Made by a program: the position numbers and the translations under genes. Of a stretch of 50,073 nt of DNA, positions 1-8,969 are shown piece after piece. Positions within the stretch are counted from its first letter, which is position 1. Every line of letters begins with the position of its first letter. The DNA is from Allorhodopirellula solitaria. GTDB taxonomy: Bacteria; Planctomycetota; Planctomycetia; Pirellulales; Pirellulaceae. The notes beneath the pieces were generated by a model. The model saw only the letters and a list, made by a program, of their open reading frames with translations. It was not told the origin of the DNA and made no database searches. The stretch lies in the NCBI RefSeq assembly GCF_007859855.1, contig NZ_SJPK01000002.1:726206-776278 (forward strand), in the 5' to 3' direction.

Positions 1-70
1 CCGAACACAGCAGTCAAGCTTTGTGAGCCGATGATAGTGCCCACCAGCGTGAAAGTAGGTATTGCCAGAT
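1..70 (+). rRNA. rrf: 5S ribosomal RNA, 3' part (5' end outside the window)
   Basis: The first 70 bases match the 3' two thirds of bacterial 5S rRNA. Visible are the CCGAACACAGCAGTCAAGC segment, the GCCGATGATAGTG segment and the closing GTGAAAGTAGGTATTGCCAG arm. The gene starts upstream of the window, so this is the end of an rRNA operon or a free 5S gene. A strong terminator follows directly. Confidence 0.9.
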
Positions 71-86
71 TTTTGTTCTTTTAAAG

Positions 87-118
87 AAACCCTCCAGGTT
101 AAACTGGAGGGTTTTTTT
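87..118 (+). terminator. Rho-independent terminator of the 5S/rRNA transcript
   Basis: A perfect 11 bp stem (AAACCCTCCAG at 87-97 with CTGGAGGGTTT at 104-114) closes on a 6-base loop and runs into a T tract at 112-118. It lies 17 bases after the 5S rRNA end. Confidence 0.92.
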
Positions 119-127
119 ATGCGCGGT

Positions 128-720
128 CGGGCCGGTTCCGACCGGCCTCGTCCGCTCCGATCGGTCACAGCCCACCGGTGCCTACGGCCGGTAGGAACCG
201 GCCCTACAGATGCTCGTAGGGCCGGTTCCCACCGGCCATCCACCTGTCTGGTCCACCGAGATCGGGTGTAGCTCCCCCTGCGCATTCGGCCGGTAGGAAC
301 CGGCCCTACAGATGCTCGTAGGGCCGGTTCCCACCGGCCATCCACCTGGCTTGTCCACTGAGATCGGGTGCAGCTCCCCCGGCGCATACGGCCGGTAGGA
401 ACCGGCCCTACAGATGCTCGTAGGGCCGGTTCCCACCGGCCGTCCACCTGGCTTGTCTGCTGAGATTGGGTGTAGCTCCCCGGCGCATACGGCCGGTAGG
501 AACCGGCCCTACAGATGCTCGTAGGGCCGGTTCCCACCGGCCGTCCACCTGGCTTGTCTGCTGAGATTGGGTGTAGCTCCCCGGTGCATATGGCCGGTAG
601 GAACCGGCCCTACGTTCGCTCGTGGGGCCGGTTCCCACGGGCCGTCCACTTGGCTGGTCCGCTGAGATCGGGTGCAGCTCCCCGGCGTATACGGCCGGTG
701 GGAACCGGCCCTACGTATGT
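128..720. repeat. Tandem array of six palindromic 101-102 bp units
   Basis: The GGCCCTAC landmark recurs at spacings of 102, 102, 101, 101 and 101 bases (about 204, 306, 408, 509, 610, 711), with a degenerate copy before the first. Each unit carries a 52-base hairpin. In the first unit the arms are 186-207 and 216-237, 22 bases each with one mismatch. The rest of the unit is about 50 bases containing a conserved GAGATCGGGTGYAGCTCC stretch. No coding potential is apparent; the short open frames here are by-products of the repeat. The array fills the space between the 5S terminator and ilvA. Confidence 0.9.
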
Positions 721-821
721 TTGCTTGCGACGAACACGCGGAACACTCGCCGATTCACTAGCGATCCGATAGGATGCTTGCTCGCGTTCCAACACGCTGC
801 GTCTTATGGAAATGAGTATTG

Positions 822-2342
822 ATGGAAACCCGTTTACTGGACTATCTGCAACGAATCCTCAACGCCAAGGTTTATGATGTGGCGGTGGAATCGCCGCTGG
901 ACCCCGCCGCTCGACTATCAGCGCGTCTGAACAATCAGATTTGGCTCAAACGCGAGGATAAGCAGCCTGTCCATAGTTTCAAGCTGCGGGGAGCCTATAA
1001 TAAAATGGCTCATCTCACGGCCGACGAACTCGCTCGCGGCGTGATCTGCGCCTCGGCAGGGAACCATGCGCAAGGCGTTGCTCTGAGTGCTCGCCAGCTC
1101 GGGTGCCGGGCCGTGGTCGTGATGCCCGTCACGACGCCTGCGCTCAAGTCCGATGCGGTAGCTGCCCTCGGGGGCGAGGTGACTCTGTACGGCGACAGCT
1201 ATTCCGATGCGTACACCCACGCGATGGAACTGATGGGGAAGCATCAGTATGTCTTTGTGCATCCCTTTGACGATCCCGATGTGATCGCGGGCCAGGGAAC
1301 GATCGGGATGGAAATTTTGCGGCAACACCAACGCCCGATTCACGCCGTGTTTGTGGCGATCGGTGGTGGCGGGCTGATCTCAGGTGTTGCGTCCTACATC
1401 AAAGCGGTTCGCCCGGAGACAAAGGTCATCGGCGTGCAGATGTCGGACTCCAACGCCATGATTGAGTCCATCCGCGCCGGACATCCGGTTCCGCTCGCTG
1501 ATGTGGGTCTGTTTTCTGACGGGACAGCGGTCAAGCGAGTGGGCGACGAAACCTTTCGGCTCGCCCGTGAACTCGTCGATGACTTCATTACCGTCGATAC
1601 CGACGAGGTCTGCGCTGCGATCAAAGACGCATTCGAAGACACCCGCAGTATTCTTGAGCCCGCCGGCGCGATGGGGATTGCTGGGATGAAACGCTACATC
1701 TCCCAACACGATCTCGAAGGGGAAGAACTCGTTGCGATCACCTGTGGCGCCAACATGAACTTCGATCGGCTGCGTTTTGTTGCCGAGCAAGCCGAGGCGG
1801 GAGAAGGTCGCGAAGCATTGTTTGCCGTCACGATTCCTGAGGCGCGGGGCAGCTTCATGCGGTTGTGCCAGACGATTGGCCAGCGAAATGTGACCGAGTT
1901 CAGCTACCGGCTCTCGGATCGGAAGGAAGCTCATGTTCTCGTCGGACTGACGATCGAAAATCATGACGAAGTCCCTGAGATCAGCCAGGCACTCACTGCG
2001 GAAGGTTTTTCGACTCTGGATCTCGTCGATGACGATCTTTCCAAGGCACATCTGCGTTACATGGTCGGCGGGCGCAGCCAGCTCGGCGAGAACGAGCGAC
2101 TCTATCGCTTCGAGTTTCCCGAACGGCCCGGTGCATTGATGCGGTTCCTCTCGGCGATGCACCCCAATTGGAACATCAGCCTGTTCCATTACCGCAATCA
2201 GGGCGCCGATTACGGACGCATCTTGGTCGGGATCCAGGTTCCTGATGAAGAATTGCCCGCGTTCGCCGAGTTCATCGACTCACTGGGCTACCGCTGTACC
2301 GACGAATCGAACAACCCAGTTTACCGATTGTTTTTACGGTGA
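822..2342 (+). CDS. ilvA: Threonine ammonia-lyase (threonine deaminase), biosynthetic type
   Basis: PLP enzyme that deaminates L-threonine to 2-oxobutanoate, the first step of isoleucine synthesis. At 506 aa it is close to E. coli IlvA (514 aa). The PLP-lysine motif SFKLRGAYNKM is at about residues 52-62 (Lys54), and a glycine-rich phosphate-binding loop GGGGLISG follows near residue 186. The C-terminal third (after about 330) has two ACT-like regulatory halves, as expected for the isoleucine-inhibited enzyme. The ATG at 822 was preferred; a TTG lies one codon upstream. It stands alone after the repeat array, and the next gene starts 51 bases downstream on the same strand. Confidence 0.95.
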   Translation: METRLLDYLQRILNAKVYDVAVESPLDPAARLSARLNNQIWLKREDKQPVHSFKLRGAYNKMAHLTADELARGVICASAGNHAQGVALSARQLGCRAVVVMPVTTPALKSDAVAALGGEVTLYGDSYSDAYTHAMELMGKHQYVFVHPFDDPDVIAGQGTIGMEILRQHQRPIHAVFVAIGGGGLISGVASYIKAVRPETKVIGVQMSDSNAMIESIRAGHPVPLADVGLFSDGTAVKRVGDETFRLARELVDDFITVDTDEVCAAIKDAFEDTRSILEPAGAMGIAGMKRYISQHDLEGEELVAITCGANMNFDRLRFVAEQAEAGEGREALFAVTIPEARGSFMRLCQTIGQRNVTEFSYRLSDRKEAHVLVGLTIENHDEVPEISQALTAEGFSTLDLVDDDLSKAHLRYMVGGRSQLGENERLYRFEFPERPGALMRFLSAMHPNWNISLFHYRNQGADYGRILVGIQVPDEELPAFAEFIDSLGYRCTDESNNPVYRLFLR

Positions 2343-2393
2343 ACGGCTTGCAAACTGGCGTCGTCGTCCCCATCCTCCAATAGGTCTCTTTGC

Positions 2394-3155
2394 TTGCGTA
2401 CGATTCCCGATCTGCCCGACCGAACCAGCGTGTTGGTTGTTTCCTACCTGACGATCCGGCGCGCGATCGGGATCAGTGGCCTGGCGCTGCCGGTAGTATT
2501 GTTGGTGGGCGGCTGGCTCGCGGGAATCCCGATCCAAGAGAATATGAGCAGCTACTACCACACCGGGATGCGGGATATCTTCGTGGGAACTCTGTGTGCG
2601 ATCGGCGTTTTCCTGTTTTGCTACCAAGGCTACGGATGGGCGGAAAACTGGACCGCGAACCTGGGCGGCGTCTCCGCTCTTGGCATCGCGCTATGCCCCT
2701 TGGACTTCCACAGCGACCCGTTGATGCAGAAGTCGGTCCATGGATACCTGCATACCCTCAGTGGTGGCGTCTTCTTTCTGACGCTGGCTTTCTATTCCCT
2801 GTATCACTTTCCACGCGAGTCACTCCTGGAAGCGGAGCCGCACCTCTGGGAGCGAAAGTGGATCTACCGGACCAGTGGCGTGGTGATCCTGCTGAGCATG
2901 TTCACCATGGGCGTCTACTTATTCTTACTCAATAGGCACTGGAAAGAGATCCTGAACTCCTACCACTTTCTATTCTGGATGGAATCCATTGCGGTCTGGT
3001 CGTTCGCTGCCGCGTGGCTGGCCCGAGGCCGCGCCATCATCGCCGACATCGCCGTCGATGTACTGGCGTACTCGAGTGAGTTGCTACTCAAGAAAAAGCA
3101 TACCAACGGGAGCGCCCGCCAAGAGAGAGACGAAGCCTTGCCAGAGGATCCGTGA
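2394..3155 (+). CDS. Multipass membrane protein, DUF998-like
   Basis: A 253 aa protein with about six hydrophobic segments. The first is near residues 20-45, others lie around 60-80, 90-105, 120-140, 160-185 and 200-220, and the tail is short, basic and cytoplasmic. The motif MSSYYHTGMRDIFVG, with a conserved YYHT before the second helix, resembles the DUF998/Frag1-like group; this is recognised by eye only. The start is a TTG at 2394 and no good ribosome binding site is visible. It lies 51 bases after ilvA and could be co-transcribed. The function is unknown. Confidence 0.75.
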   Translation: MRTIPDLPDRTSVLVVSYLTIRRAIGISGLALPVVLLVGGWLAGIPIQENMSSYYHTGMRDIFVGTLCAIGVFLFCYQGYGWAENWTANLGGVSALGIALCPLDFHSDPLMQKSVHGYLHTLSGGVFFLTLAFYSLYHFPRESLLEAEPHLWERKWIYRTSGVVILLSMFTMGVYLFLLNRHWKEILNSYHFLFWMESIAVWSFAAAWLARGRAIIADIAVDVLAYSSELLLKKKHTNGSARQERDEALPEDP

Positions 3156-3187
3156 GGCGAAACCCAACTGGCCCATCGCTGAGTTTC

Positions 3188-3568
3188 TCAGTAGGGCCAA
3201 CGTCGCACGAACCACAGCGGCTTCCGAATCCGGTCGAACCAGCTGAACTGGACGCGGATGTACGCCGAACGCAGGGTCACGCGACGGGTCGCGATATTGA
3301 AGTGCCCGAATGTATCAACGAGACAGCACGGAAACGCGATGTTGCGAATGCGGTGACAATCGACGCTCCAGAAAGCCGCAGTCAGCGTCTCATCCTGCCC
3401 GGCGATTGGAGTAACCACATAGGAGGTCCAGAAGGTGTCCGTGAACTCAGGATCGGACAGTTTGGCAACTGGATCACCAGCGGGCGAAAGAACATGCCAT
3501 CCAAAGTCGCGACCGTAGTCAGCGTCCACAATCGACAGGCGGTCTGATAAGGATAGCTTGTTTGCCAT
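3188..3568 (-). CDS. Hypothetical protein
   Basis: A 126 aa product with no recognised domain. It is rich in aromatic residues and has a run of short beta-like segments (for example FTDTFWTSYVV and FWSVDCHRIRN). There is no signal peptide or membrane segment. The ATG at 3568 was chosen because the longer open frame upstream runs into a repeated intergenic element at 3586. It converges with the DUF998-like gene. Confidence 0.55.
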   Translation of the reverse strand: MANKLSLSDRLSIVDADYGRDFGWHVLSPAGDPVAKLSDPEFTDTFWTSYVVTPIAGQDETLTAAFWSVDCHRIRNIAFPCCLVDTFGHFNIATRRVTLRSAYIRVQFSWFDRIRKPLWFVRRWPY

Positions 3569-3585
3569 ACGAACTGAGTAATTTT

Positions 3586-3664
3586 GGCTCATCCGACGGA
3601 AGCGTGCGCAGAGCACAGGGGAAGGGTTTTTCTAGGGATGGCTCTCGTACTCCAATAATCTTGC
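3586..3664. repeat. Solo terminal repeat of element family A
   Basis: Starts with GGCTCATCCGACGGAAGCGT and continues through GCGCAGAGCACAG to a TTTTTCTAGGGATGGCTCTCGTA segment (read in parts). This matches the reverse complement of the right end of the full element at 38338-38655. No second end is present, so it is a fragment or solo tip. Confidence 0.7.
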
Positions 3665-3668
3665 CAAG

Positions 3669-4073
3669 TCACCGACCCTTCATCGCCCGGTGGATTGCAA
3701 TCCATGCCGTGCCAACAACGCCAACCAAGCCACCAAAGCAAGGCGGTTGAGCCGCAAACATGTAGGACTCTGCCCCCATGTCGCCGGTGAACGTCATGCC
3801 GAGCCAGATTCCGAATAGTGGAAAAGCGACCATCCCCAACAGGTACGGCCGTGGCGGCATCAGCGCAAAGAGCGGCCAGAGTAGGTACAGGAGTGCGAAA
3901 CCCAAAAATGCAGCAGGACGTGCGTCGCGGCCCATGAGTGCGACACCGCGGTGAAGCAAGAACATGACCACGAAGGCAATGACAAGAGACGCCACGGCTG
4001 TACCAACGGCCTTCGCATGACGTTCGGGCTCAGGTTCGTGTCGCGGCGGGGAGTATGCGTTGTCGTTCGTCAA
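3669..4073 (-). CDS. Small multipass membrane protein, function unknown
   Basis: About 134 aa with three or four hydrophobic helices: AVASLVIAFVVMFLL, the segment around FALLYLLWPLFALM, a stretch around LLGMVAFPLFGIWLGM, and a C-terminal GGLVGVVGTAWIAI. A polar, proline-rich N-terminus precedes them. No ATG lies in a sensible place; a TTG at 4073 just downstream of the sulfatase stop is the best start. A longer frame to 4130 would overlap the sulfatase gene. It is probably the distal gene of the sulfatase transcript. Confidence 0.55.
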   Translation of the reverse strand: MTNDNAYSPPRHEPEPERHAKAVGTAVASLVIAFVVMFLLHRGVALMGRDARPAAFLGFALLYLLWPLFALMPPRPYLLGMVAFPLFGIWLGMTFTGDMGAESYMFAAQPPCFGGLVGVVGTAWIAIHRAMKGR

Positions 4074-4099
4074 TGGCGATGACCAGCTTCGGCTGGCGG

Positions 4100-6367
4100 C
4101 TAGTGATCGCCGTAGGTTGGTGCGGACCAATCGGCAGGGAGTTTGCCTTGGGGACGGACCAGGTAGGCGTCGTCGGGAATGGGATGATCATCGGCCTGGA
4201 GCAACGGGAGGTCGTCAGGCAAATTTTTGAGCTGAAAATCTTTGTACTGGATCTTCATCTCAGGGCCGACGTGGACCTGTACCGCCAAGACACCTTCGAG
4301 TGAACGGCCTGATTCGTCGAAGTCGATCAGGTCGGTCGTCAGCTTGCCGTCGATCCAGTGCTGGTGGTGGTTGCCCTGAACGAGCACGCGGTAATCGTGC
4401 CATTTCTCGGTGTCGAAGTCGATTGAATCCGGGGCGATGGCGGGTGCGATCTCGGAGTCACTGCCCAAAGTCGTGCCGACGACCCAGGAACGTCCCTCTG
4501 GATCGACGACGACTTTCTCGCCGGTGTGTGACAGAATACGGCGTCCCCGCTCCTCATACAGCATGCCGTTGTACTGGGGTGTGTTGGCAACGACATCGCA
4601 TTGATACCCCGTGACGACGTCCAATCCGATATCGGGTCGGGAGATACCGCGGTACTGAATCCCACTATTGCCTCCTTGGCTGACCTTCACCTTCACACGT
4701 AGATCAAAATTTCGCACCGTGGAGTCTTTCCAGGTGATGAAGTGGTTTCGTTTCAGTGAGCCGTCCGTGACTCCCGTCAGGGCCCCGTTCTGGACCGACC
4801 AATATTTGGAATCACCGGACCAACGACGCAGTGTTTTGCCATCGAATACGGCCACAACGCCATCTGCGTCGACTCGAGCACCGACGTTTGCGGCGATCTC
4901 TGGATGAGGCACCGTCGACTGGCTGAAGGGGGCCTTGAGTTTATCCAGCGGCCCACCGAGCTCCTTGACCCGCTCGGCCAGTCGCTGGCGCATGTCGTTC
5001 AAGATGGAGGCGTGATCCGGGTCGCCGGCGAGATTGACGAGTTCATCGGGATCGTTTTTCAGATCATGCAGGAACTCGTAGTTGTCGTCGTCAAAATAGA
5101 CGACGTATTTAAACCGTTCGTTGCGCAGACCTTCAAAGGCGGGGATCCGATTGCGGACGGCGAAGTGTTCGTGGAAGGATTCCGTGCGCCAGTCTTGAGG
5201 TGGGTTACCCGCGACGACAGGTGCGAGGCTGTGACCTTGATATCGCTCGGGAATTTCGGCGCCGGCCCAGTCCAAGAAGGTGGCAGGCAGATCGAGGTTC
5301 AGACCGATCGCATCGGTCGTCGTCCCGCGCTGAGATTCAGCGGCTCGTGGGTCCATGACGATCAGGGGCACTCGCAGTGCTTCTTCATAGTGCGACCATT
5401 TTCCAGCCAGTCCTCGGTTGGCCATGTAGTAGCCGTTGTCGGCGGAGTAAACGATGATCGTATTGTCAGCGAGTCCCTGTTCGCGAAGCGCCTCCTGAAA
5501 CCGTCCGATGGCATGGTCGATACCGCTAACCATGCGGTAGTAGGCACGCATGTTCGTTTGATATTTCTCATCGGTATTCCAACGCCAGAAAAATCGCTCG
5601 CGATTGATAGTTGTTTTGAGAAAGTCAGGCAGTGCCTCGAAGACCTCCGTCGCATTGAGTGGTGGCGGAGCGATCGTGACATCTTCGTACATCCCATTGG
5701 ACGATTCAGGCCAGGGATAGTGCCCGATACCAGGTCGGCGGTCGCCGTCTTCGGCATGGCAGGCATTGAACCACAGATTCAACGCGAACGGCTTGTCTTT
5801 GGGTTGCTCGCTGAGAAATTCGATGCCGCGGTCGACGATCAAATCAGTTTCATGACGCAAGCTTCCGTCGGGCTGTTTTTTATAGTACGGGTTGCGTCCG
5901 ATCGCTTCGAACTCGTCGAAATGTTCCTCCCGCTGAAAGCCTTTTGGCATTTTTGCATGCCACTTGCCGAAGTAACCCGTTCGATAACCGTGGTCTCGCA
6001 GGATGTCCGAGTAGAGCTCAGCGACGGCATCGGGACGCGTCAGTTCGGGGTTCGCCGAGGTACCGTAGCTGCGCCCGGTCAAGCCGGAAAGGATTGTGGT
6101 ACGACTAACCCAACAGATCGATTGGCTGACAAACGCGTTGCGAAAACGCACGCCATCAGCGGCAAGCGAGTCGATGTTGGGGGTCTGAATGACTTCGTTG
6201 CCGTAGCACCCGAGTGTGCTGGTCGTTTGATCATCGGCAAAGAAGAACACGATGTTGGGCGGTCGTGAACGGTCGGAATCGACACTCGAGCGAGCGGATT
6301 GTTCGTCAGCGGGCGCAGCCCCTGGAAGGAAGAAACAGGCGGCGACGATCCATGGAGCAAGTTTCAC
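4100..6367 (-). CDS. Secreted sulfatase fused to a C-terminal DUF1080 (3-keto-disaccharide hydrolase-like) domain
   Basis: A 755 aa exported protein that probably removes sulfate esters from an algal polysaccharide. A signal peptide (residues 1-20, ending GAAPADE) precedes an S1-type sulfatase domain (about 36-500). Metal-binding DD is at 45-46, and the formylglycine site is CWVSR (Cys85-Arg89). That site has Val where the usual consensus has Pro or Ala. Residues about 530-745 form a DUF1080 domain (VFDGKTLRRWSG, GNSGIQYRG, WHDYRVLVQGN), a jelly-roll glycan-binding or hydrolase fold. The GTG start at 6367 was chosen because it opens the signal peptide. Sulfatase identity is firm; the substrate is unknown. 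Confidence 0.9.
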   Translation of the reverse strand: MKLAPWIVAACFFLPGAAPADEQSARSSVDSDRSRPPNIVFFFADDQTTSTLGCYGNEVIQTPNIDSLAADGVRFRNAFVSQSICWVSRTTILSGLTGRSYGTSANPELTRPDAVAELYSDILRDHGYRTGYFGKWHAKMPKGFQREEHFDEFEAIGRNPYYKKQPDGSLRHETDLIVDRGIEFLSEQPKDKPFALNLWFNACHAEDGDRRPGIGHYPWPESSNGMYEDVTIAPPPLNATEVFEALPDFLKTTINRERFFWRWNTDEKYQTNMRAYYRMVSGIDHAIGRFQEALREQGLADNTIIVYSADNGYYMANRGLAGKWSHYEEALRVPLIVMDPRAAESQRGTTTDAIGLNLDLPATFLDWAGAEIPERYQGHSLAPVVAGNPPQDWRTESFHEHFAVRNRIPAFEGLRNERFKYVVYFDDDNYEFLHDLKNDPDELVNLAGDPDHASILNDMRQRLAERVKELGGPLDKLKAPFSQSTVPHPEIAANVGARVDADGVVAVFDGKTLRRWSGDSKYWSVQNGALTGVTDGSLKRNHFITWKDSTVRNFDLRVKVKVSQGGNSGIQYRGISRPDIGLDVVTGYQCDVVANTPQYNGMLYEERGRRILSHTGEKVVVDPEGRSWVVGTTLGSDSEIAPAIAPDSIDFDTEKWHDYRVLVQGNHHQHWIDGKLTTDLIDFDESGRSLEGVLAVQVHVGPEMKIQYKDFQLKNLPDDLPLLQADDHPIPDDAYLVRPQGKLPADWSAPTYGDH

Positions 6368-6872
6368 GAAAGGCTCGGGGCGAAAGGGGCAGGGTAGGGC
6401 ACATGAGAGGTTTGATTTTAACAGAAACTCAGGGCTGTGACGGTCCTGTCGCCATAAACTCAGTGCAGCTTCGCGAGGCTGCCCCGAGAACGATTCCGGT
6501 AGACAAGAAACCGGTCTGCAAGGAACGGGCGGACAGGGAGCCTGCAGACAGGGAAGGCGTTGTTGGGGACCGCGAAGGCAAGGGCTCCACCGAGCCACTC
6601 GATTGAGCGGCCGGATTTGCTCAGGGTGTGTCCCGCTATCGATCCGCGTTGCAGTATCGGATGGGGTAACCCGGATAATCGTGTCGTCCCGGCCGCCCGG
6701 GTTGCAGTGAAATGGCCGATGAGCAAAACGAAAACTTGCTCTGCGCACCGGTTCGACTTACCATGCAAGGTTAATGGCGGGGTCAGATTGGCCGAAAACG
6801 ATTGGATTCCCATCTGCATTTGATGAGACTTTCCTTGGCCGCCCTCTCGTTTCCTTTCTCGCGAGTTCACAC
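6368..6872. other. Intergenic region between divergent sulfatase and sigma-factor genes
   Basis: About 500 bases between the two start codons. A G-rich GGGGCAGGGTAGGGC stretch lies about 20 bases upstream of the sulfatase start (near 6386-6400). No hairpin, repeat family member or convincing gene was seen. Promoters for both genes are expected here, but none could be called with confidence. Confidence 0.4.
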
Positions 6873-7451
6873 GTGAGCCTTTCCGACGTCGATCGACTTC
6901 TGCTGCAGCGTTGCTTAGACCGTGAACCGCGGGCGTGGGAGAATTTTGTCGATCGCTTTGTTGGCTTGGTTGTCCATGTCGTGCACCGGACGACGGCGGG
7001 TCGCGGCGTTAAGATTGATGAAGCAACGCGAGATGACTACGTCGCGGAAGTCTTCTTGGTACTGATCCGGCACGATTTTGCGGTCCTACGCCGGTTCCGC
7101 AGACAGTGCTCGTTAGCCACCTATCTAACTGTGATCGCTCGGCGTGTGATCGTCCGCCGGCTGCATCAAAGCCAGCGTGATACGGTGGTGGATGGGACAC
7201 GTGTGCCACCCCAGGTCGCCACCGATCAACAGGTTGCCGGCAGTTCGATCACAGAGATTCAGCGGATCGATAATGCCGAGGAGATCGAGCATCTGCTCAG
7301 TCGCCTGGATGCCCGCGAAGCACATGTGGTGAGAATGTATCATCTCGAAGGCAAGACCTACCACGAGATCAGCCAGGCGGTAGGCGTTAACGAGAACACG
7401 ATCGGCCCGTTACTGCACCGAGCCCGGCAAAAGATGCACGGCCAATCCTGA
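6873..7451 (+). CDS. RNA polymerase sigma factor, sigma-70 family (ECF-like)
   Basis: About 192 aa. The sigma2 region occupies residues about 10-90 (RAWENFVDRFVGLVV, then CSLATYLTVIARRVI, the -10 recognition helix). The sigma4 region is C-terminal (LDAREAHVVRMYHLEG, then the helix-turn-helix YHEISQAVGVNENTIG). The GTG at 6873 begins the family-like VSLSDVDRLLLQRCL; an ATG at 6774 would add 33 residues with no domain content. It is divergent from the sulfatase gene and convergent with the thioredoxin gene. No anti-sigma gene is adjacent, so its trigger is unknown. Confidence 0.85.
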   Translation: MSLSDVDRLLLQRCLDREPRAWENFVDRFVGLVVHVVHRTTAGRGVKIDEATRDDYVAEVFLVLIRHDFAVLRRFRRQCSLATYLTVIARRVIVRRLHQSQRDTVVDGTRVPPQVATDQQVAGSSITEIQRIDNAEEIEHLLSRLDAREAHVVRMYHLEGKTYHEISQAVGVNENTIGPLLHRARQKMHGQS

Positions 7452-7483
7452 GTAGTTTCCCGCTCGCCCCACAGCGAACCCAA

Positions 7484-7921
7484 CTAGTTCGTTGGATCGG
7501 CGCTGCGATACATTGCGATCCAGTCTTGGATCTTGTCGCCGCTCATGTAGCCGATCTCGTCGTCGAGAATGTTCCCTTCACGCACCAGCATCAGCACGGG
7601 AATGCTCGAAATACCATATCGCTGGGCCAATTCCGGGCTCTCGTCGACGTCGATTTTCAGCACCTCCACATCGGCGGGGAGCTGACCAGACAAAGCCTCG
7701 AGTTCACGATCGACTTCGCGGCAAGGCGGACACCACGTGGCTCCGAATTTAACGAGGACTAATTTATCGCTGTCAATATCAGTATCGAATTGGGCGGGAG
7801 TCTTCGCCGGGGCCGGTTGCGGTGACTGAGGCGGTTCGCAGCCGGTCCCTGCCAGTGCGATGAAGCCCAACAGGGTAGCGGCGATCAGGAAAGAATGGGA
7901 TGGTGACAGTTGAGGCTTCAT
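7484..7921 (-). CDS. Thioredoxin-fold lipoprotein
   Basis: A 145 aa exported thioredoxin-like protein. An N-terminal hydrophobic segment (residues 10-25) ends in LAGTGC, a near-lipobox whose Cys28 could be lipidated. A proline-rich linker follows, then the thioredoxin fold with the classic active site WCPPC (about 63-67) and the cis-proline loop SSIPVLM (about 104-110). WCPPC suggests a disulfide reductase acting outside the cytoplasm, perhaps serving cytochrome maturation. It is a single gene, divergent from the glycosyltransferase with about 210 bases between starts. Confidence 0.88.
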   Translation of the reverse strand: MKPQLSPSHSFLIAATLLGFIALAGTGCEPPQSPQPAPAKTPAQFDTDIDSDKLVLVKFGATWCPPCREVDRELEALSGQLPADVEVLKIDVDESPELAQRYGISSIPVLMLVREGNILDDEIGYMSGDKIQDWIAMYRSADPTN

Positions 7922-8132
7922 TATAGACCGTCCGAATCAAACTCGAAATTGGGGGCGGTGGCACTGGTCGGTTTACCAGAATCATACACCATGAAAATGA
8001 ACTTTCAGCGATTTGCTCCGCCGAATTTCCGCTGTTCGGACGTCATGGAGTCAATCGCGGTGACGGGAAAATGTGCCGTTGAGCCATTATCAAGATAACG
8101 ATCCTTCCACTCGTTCCACATTGAAAGCATCC

Positions 8133-8930
8133 ATGCCTGATCCTGTTCGCAATCATACCGCTCCCCAAGAGACCTCGTCGCCAACGAATTCGTCGCATTG
8201 GTTGACCGCGTTGCCGGTCTACAACGAGGTTAAATACCTCGACGACGTGCTCGATCAAGTACTGCGGCATAGCGATCGGATCCTAGTGGTCGATGATGGC
8301 AGCACGGATGGGACCGCCGACAAGCTCGATGGGCGGCAAAAAGCGATGCCCGATCGCATTGACGTCATCCACCATACCCAGAACCGTGGATACGGTGCGG
8401 GTTTGCAAAGTGCCTTTGGATACACGCTCGATCATGGTTACGCGGGCTTGGTCACGTTGGATTGCGACGGCCAACACCAGCCGCACCGAATTCCGAGTTT
8501 TATCGAGGCAGCGGCAGCTGCGGACATCGTTTCAGGCAGCCGTTACCTGAAAAAATACGAAGGCGATGACGAACCGCCTGCGGAGCGCATGTCGATCAAC
8601 CGGCGGATCACCGCCGAGTTGAATGAGCGGTTGGGGTTCGAGCTGACCGACGCGTTCTGCGGGTTCAAAGCCTACAGTGCTGCTGCGCTGCGAGCGATGA
8701 CGATCACCAACAACGGCTACGCCATGCCACTGGAGCTGTGGGTGCAAGCGGCTGCCGCGAAGCTGCGGGTGATTGAGCTTCCCGTACCACTGATCTACCT
8801 CGATCTGGAAAGGTCTTTCGGTGGCTCACTCGACCAGGCAGAAACCCGGTTGAAGTACTACAACGAGGTATTGGAGGGAGCGATCGAGTCGGTTCGTCAG
8901 GAAGGGCGGTTGCCCGATACGGTCTGCTGA
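8133..8930 (+). CDS. Family 2 glycosyltransferase (dolichol-phosphate mannosyltransferase-like)
   Basis: A 265 aa GT-A fold enzyme that transfers a sugar from a nucleotide donor, probably to a polyprenyl phosphate. Motifs in order: ALPVYNE (strand 1), VVDDGSTDGT (nucleotide binding), TLDCDGQHQP (metal-binding DxD equivalent), SGSRYLK and DAFCGFKAY. There is no C-terminal membrane domain, so it resembles the short DPMS-like enzymes. The ATG at 8133 is preceded by GAAAG; a GTG at 8073 would add 20 residues. It converges with tmk. Confidence 0.9.
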   Translation: MPDPVRNHTAPQETSSPTNSSHWLTALPVYNEVKYLDDVLDQVLRHSDRILVVDDGSTDGTADKLDGRQKAMPDRIDVIHHTQNRGYGAGLQSAFGYTLDHGYAGLVTLDCDGQHQPHRIPSFIEAAAAADIVSGSRYLKKYEGDDEPPAERMSINRRITAELNERLGFELTDAFCGFKAYSAAALRAMTITNNGYAMPLELWVQAAAAKLRVIELPVPLIYLDLERSFGGSLDQAETRLKYYNEVLEGAIESVRQEGRLPDTVC

Positions 8931-8969
8931 AGGCGATCGGGCGCGGCTCAAACGGCCGAGCCAAGATGA

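Noticed and set aside
182..822. Short open frames in the 5S-downstream array
   Set aside because: All are translations of the palindromic repeat in several frames, with no conserved start or domain.
1380..2189. 269 aa minus-strand frame within ilvA
   Set aside because: Shadow of ilvA; no recognisable motif.
4904..6268. 454 aa plus-strand open frame
   Set aside because: Antisense to the sulfatase/DUF1080 gene, whose motifs are clear; no domain in the opposite frame.
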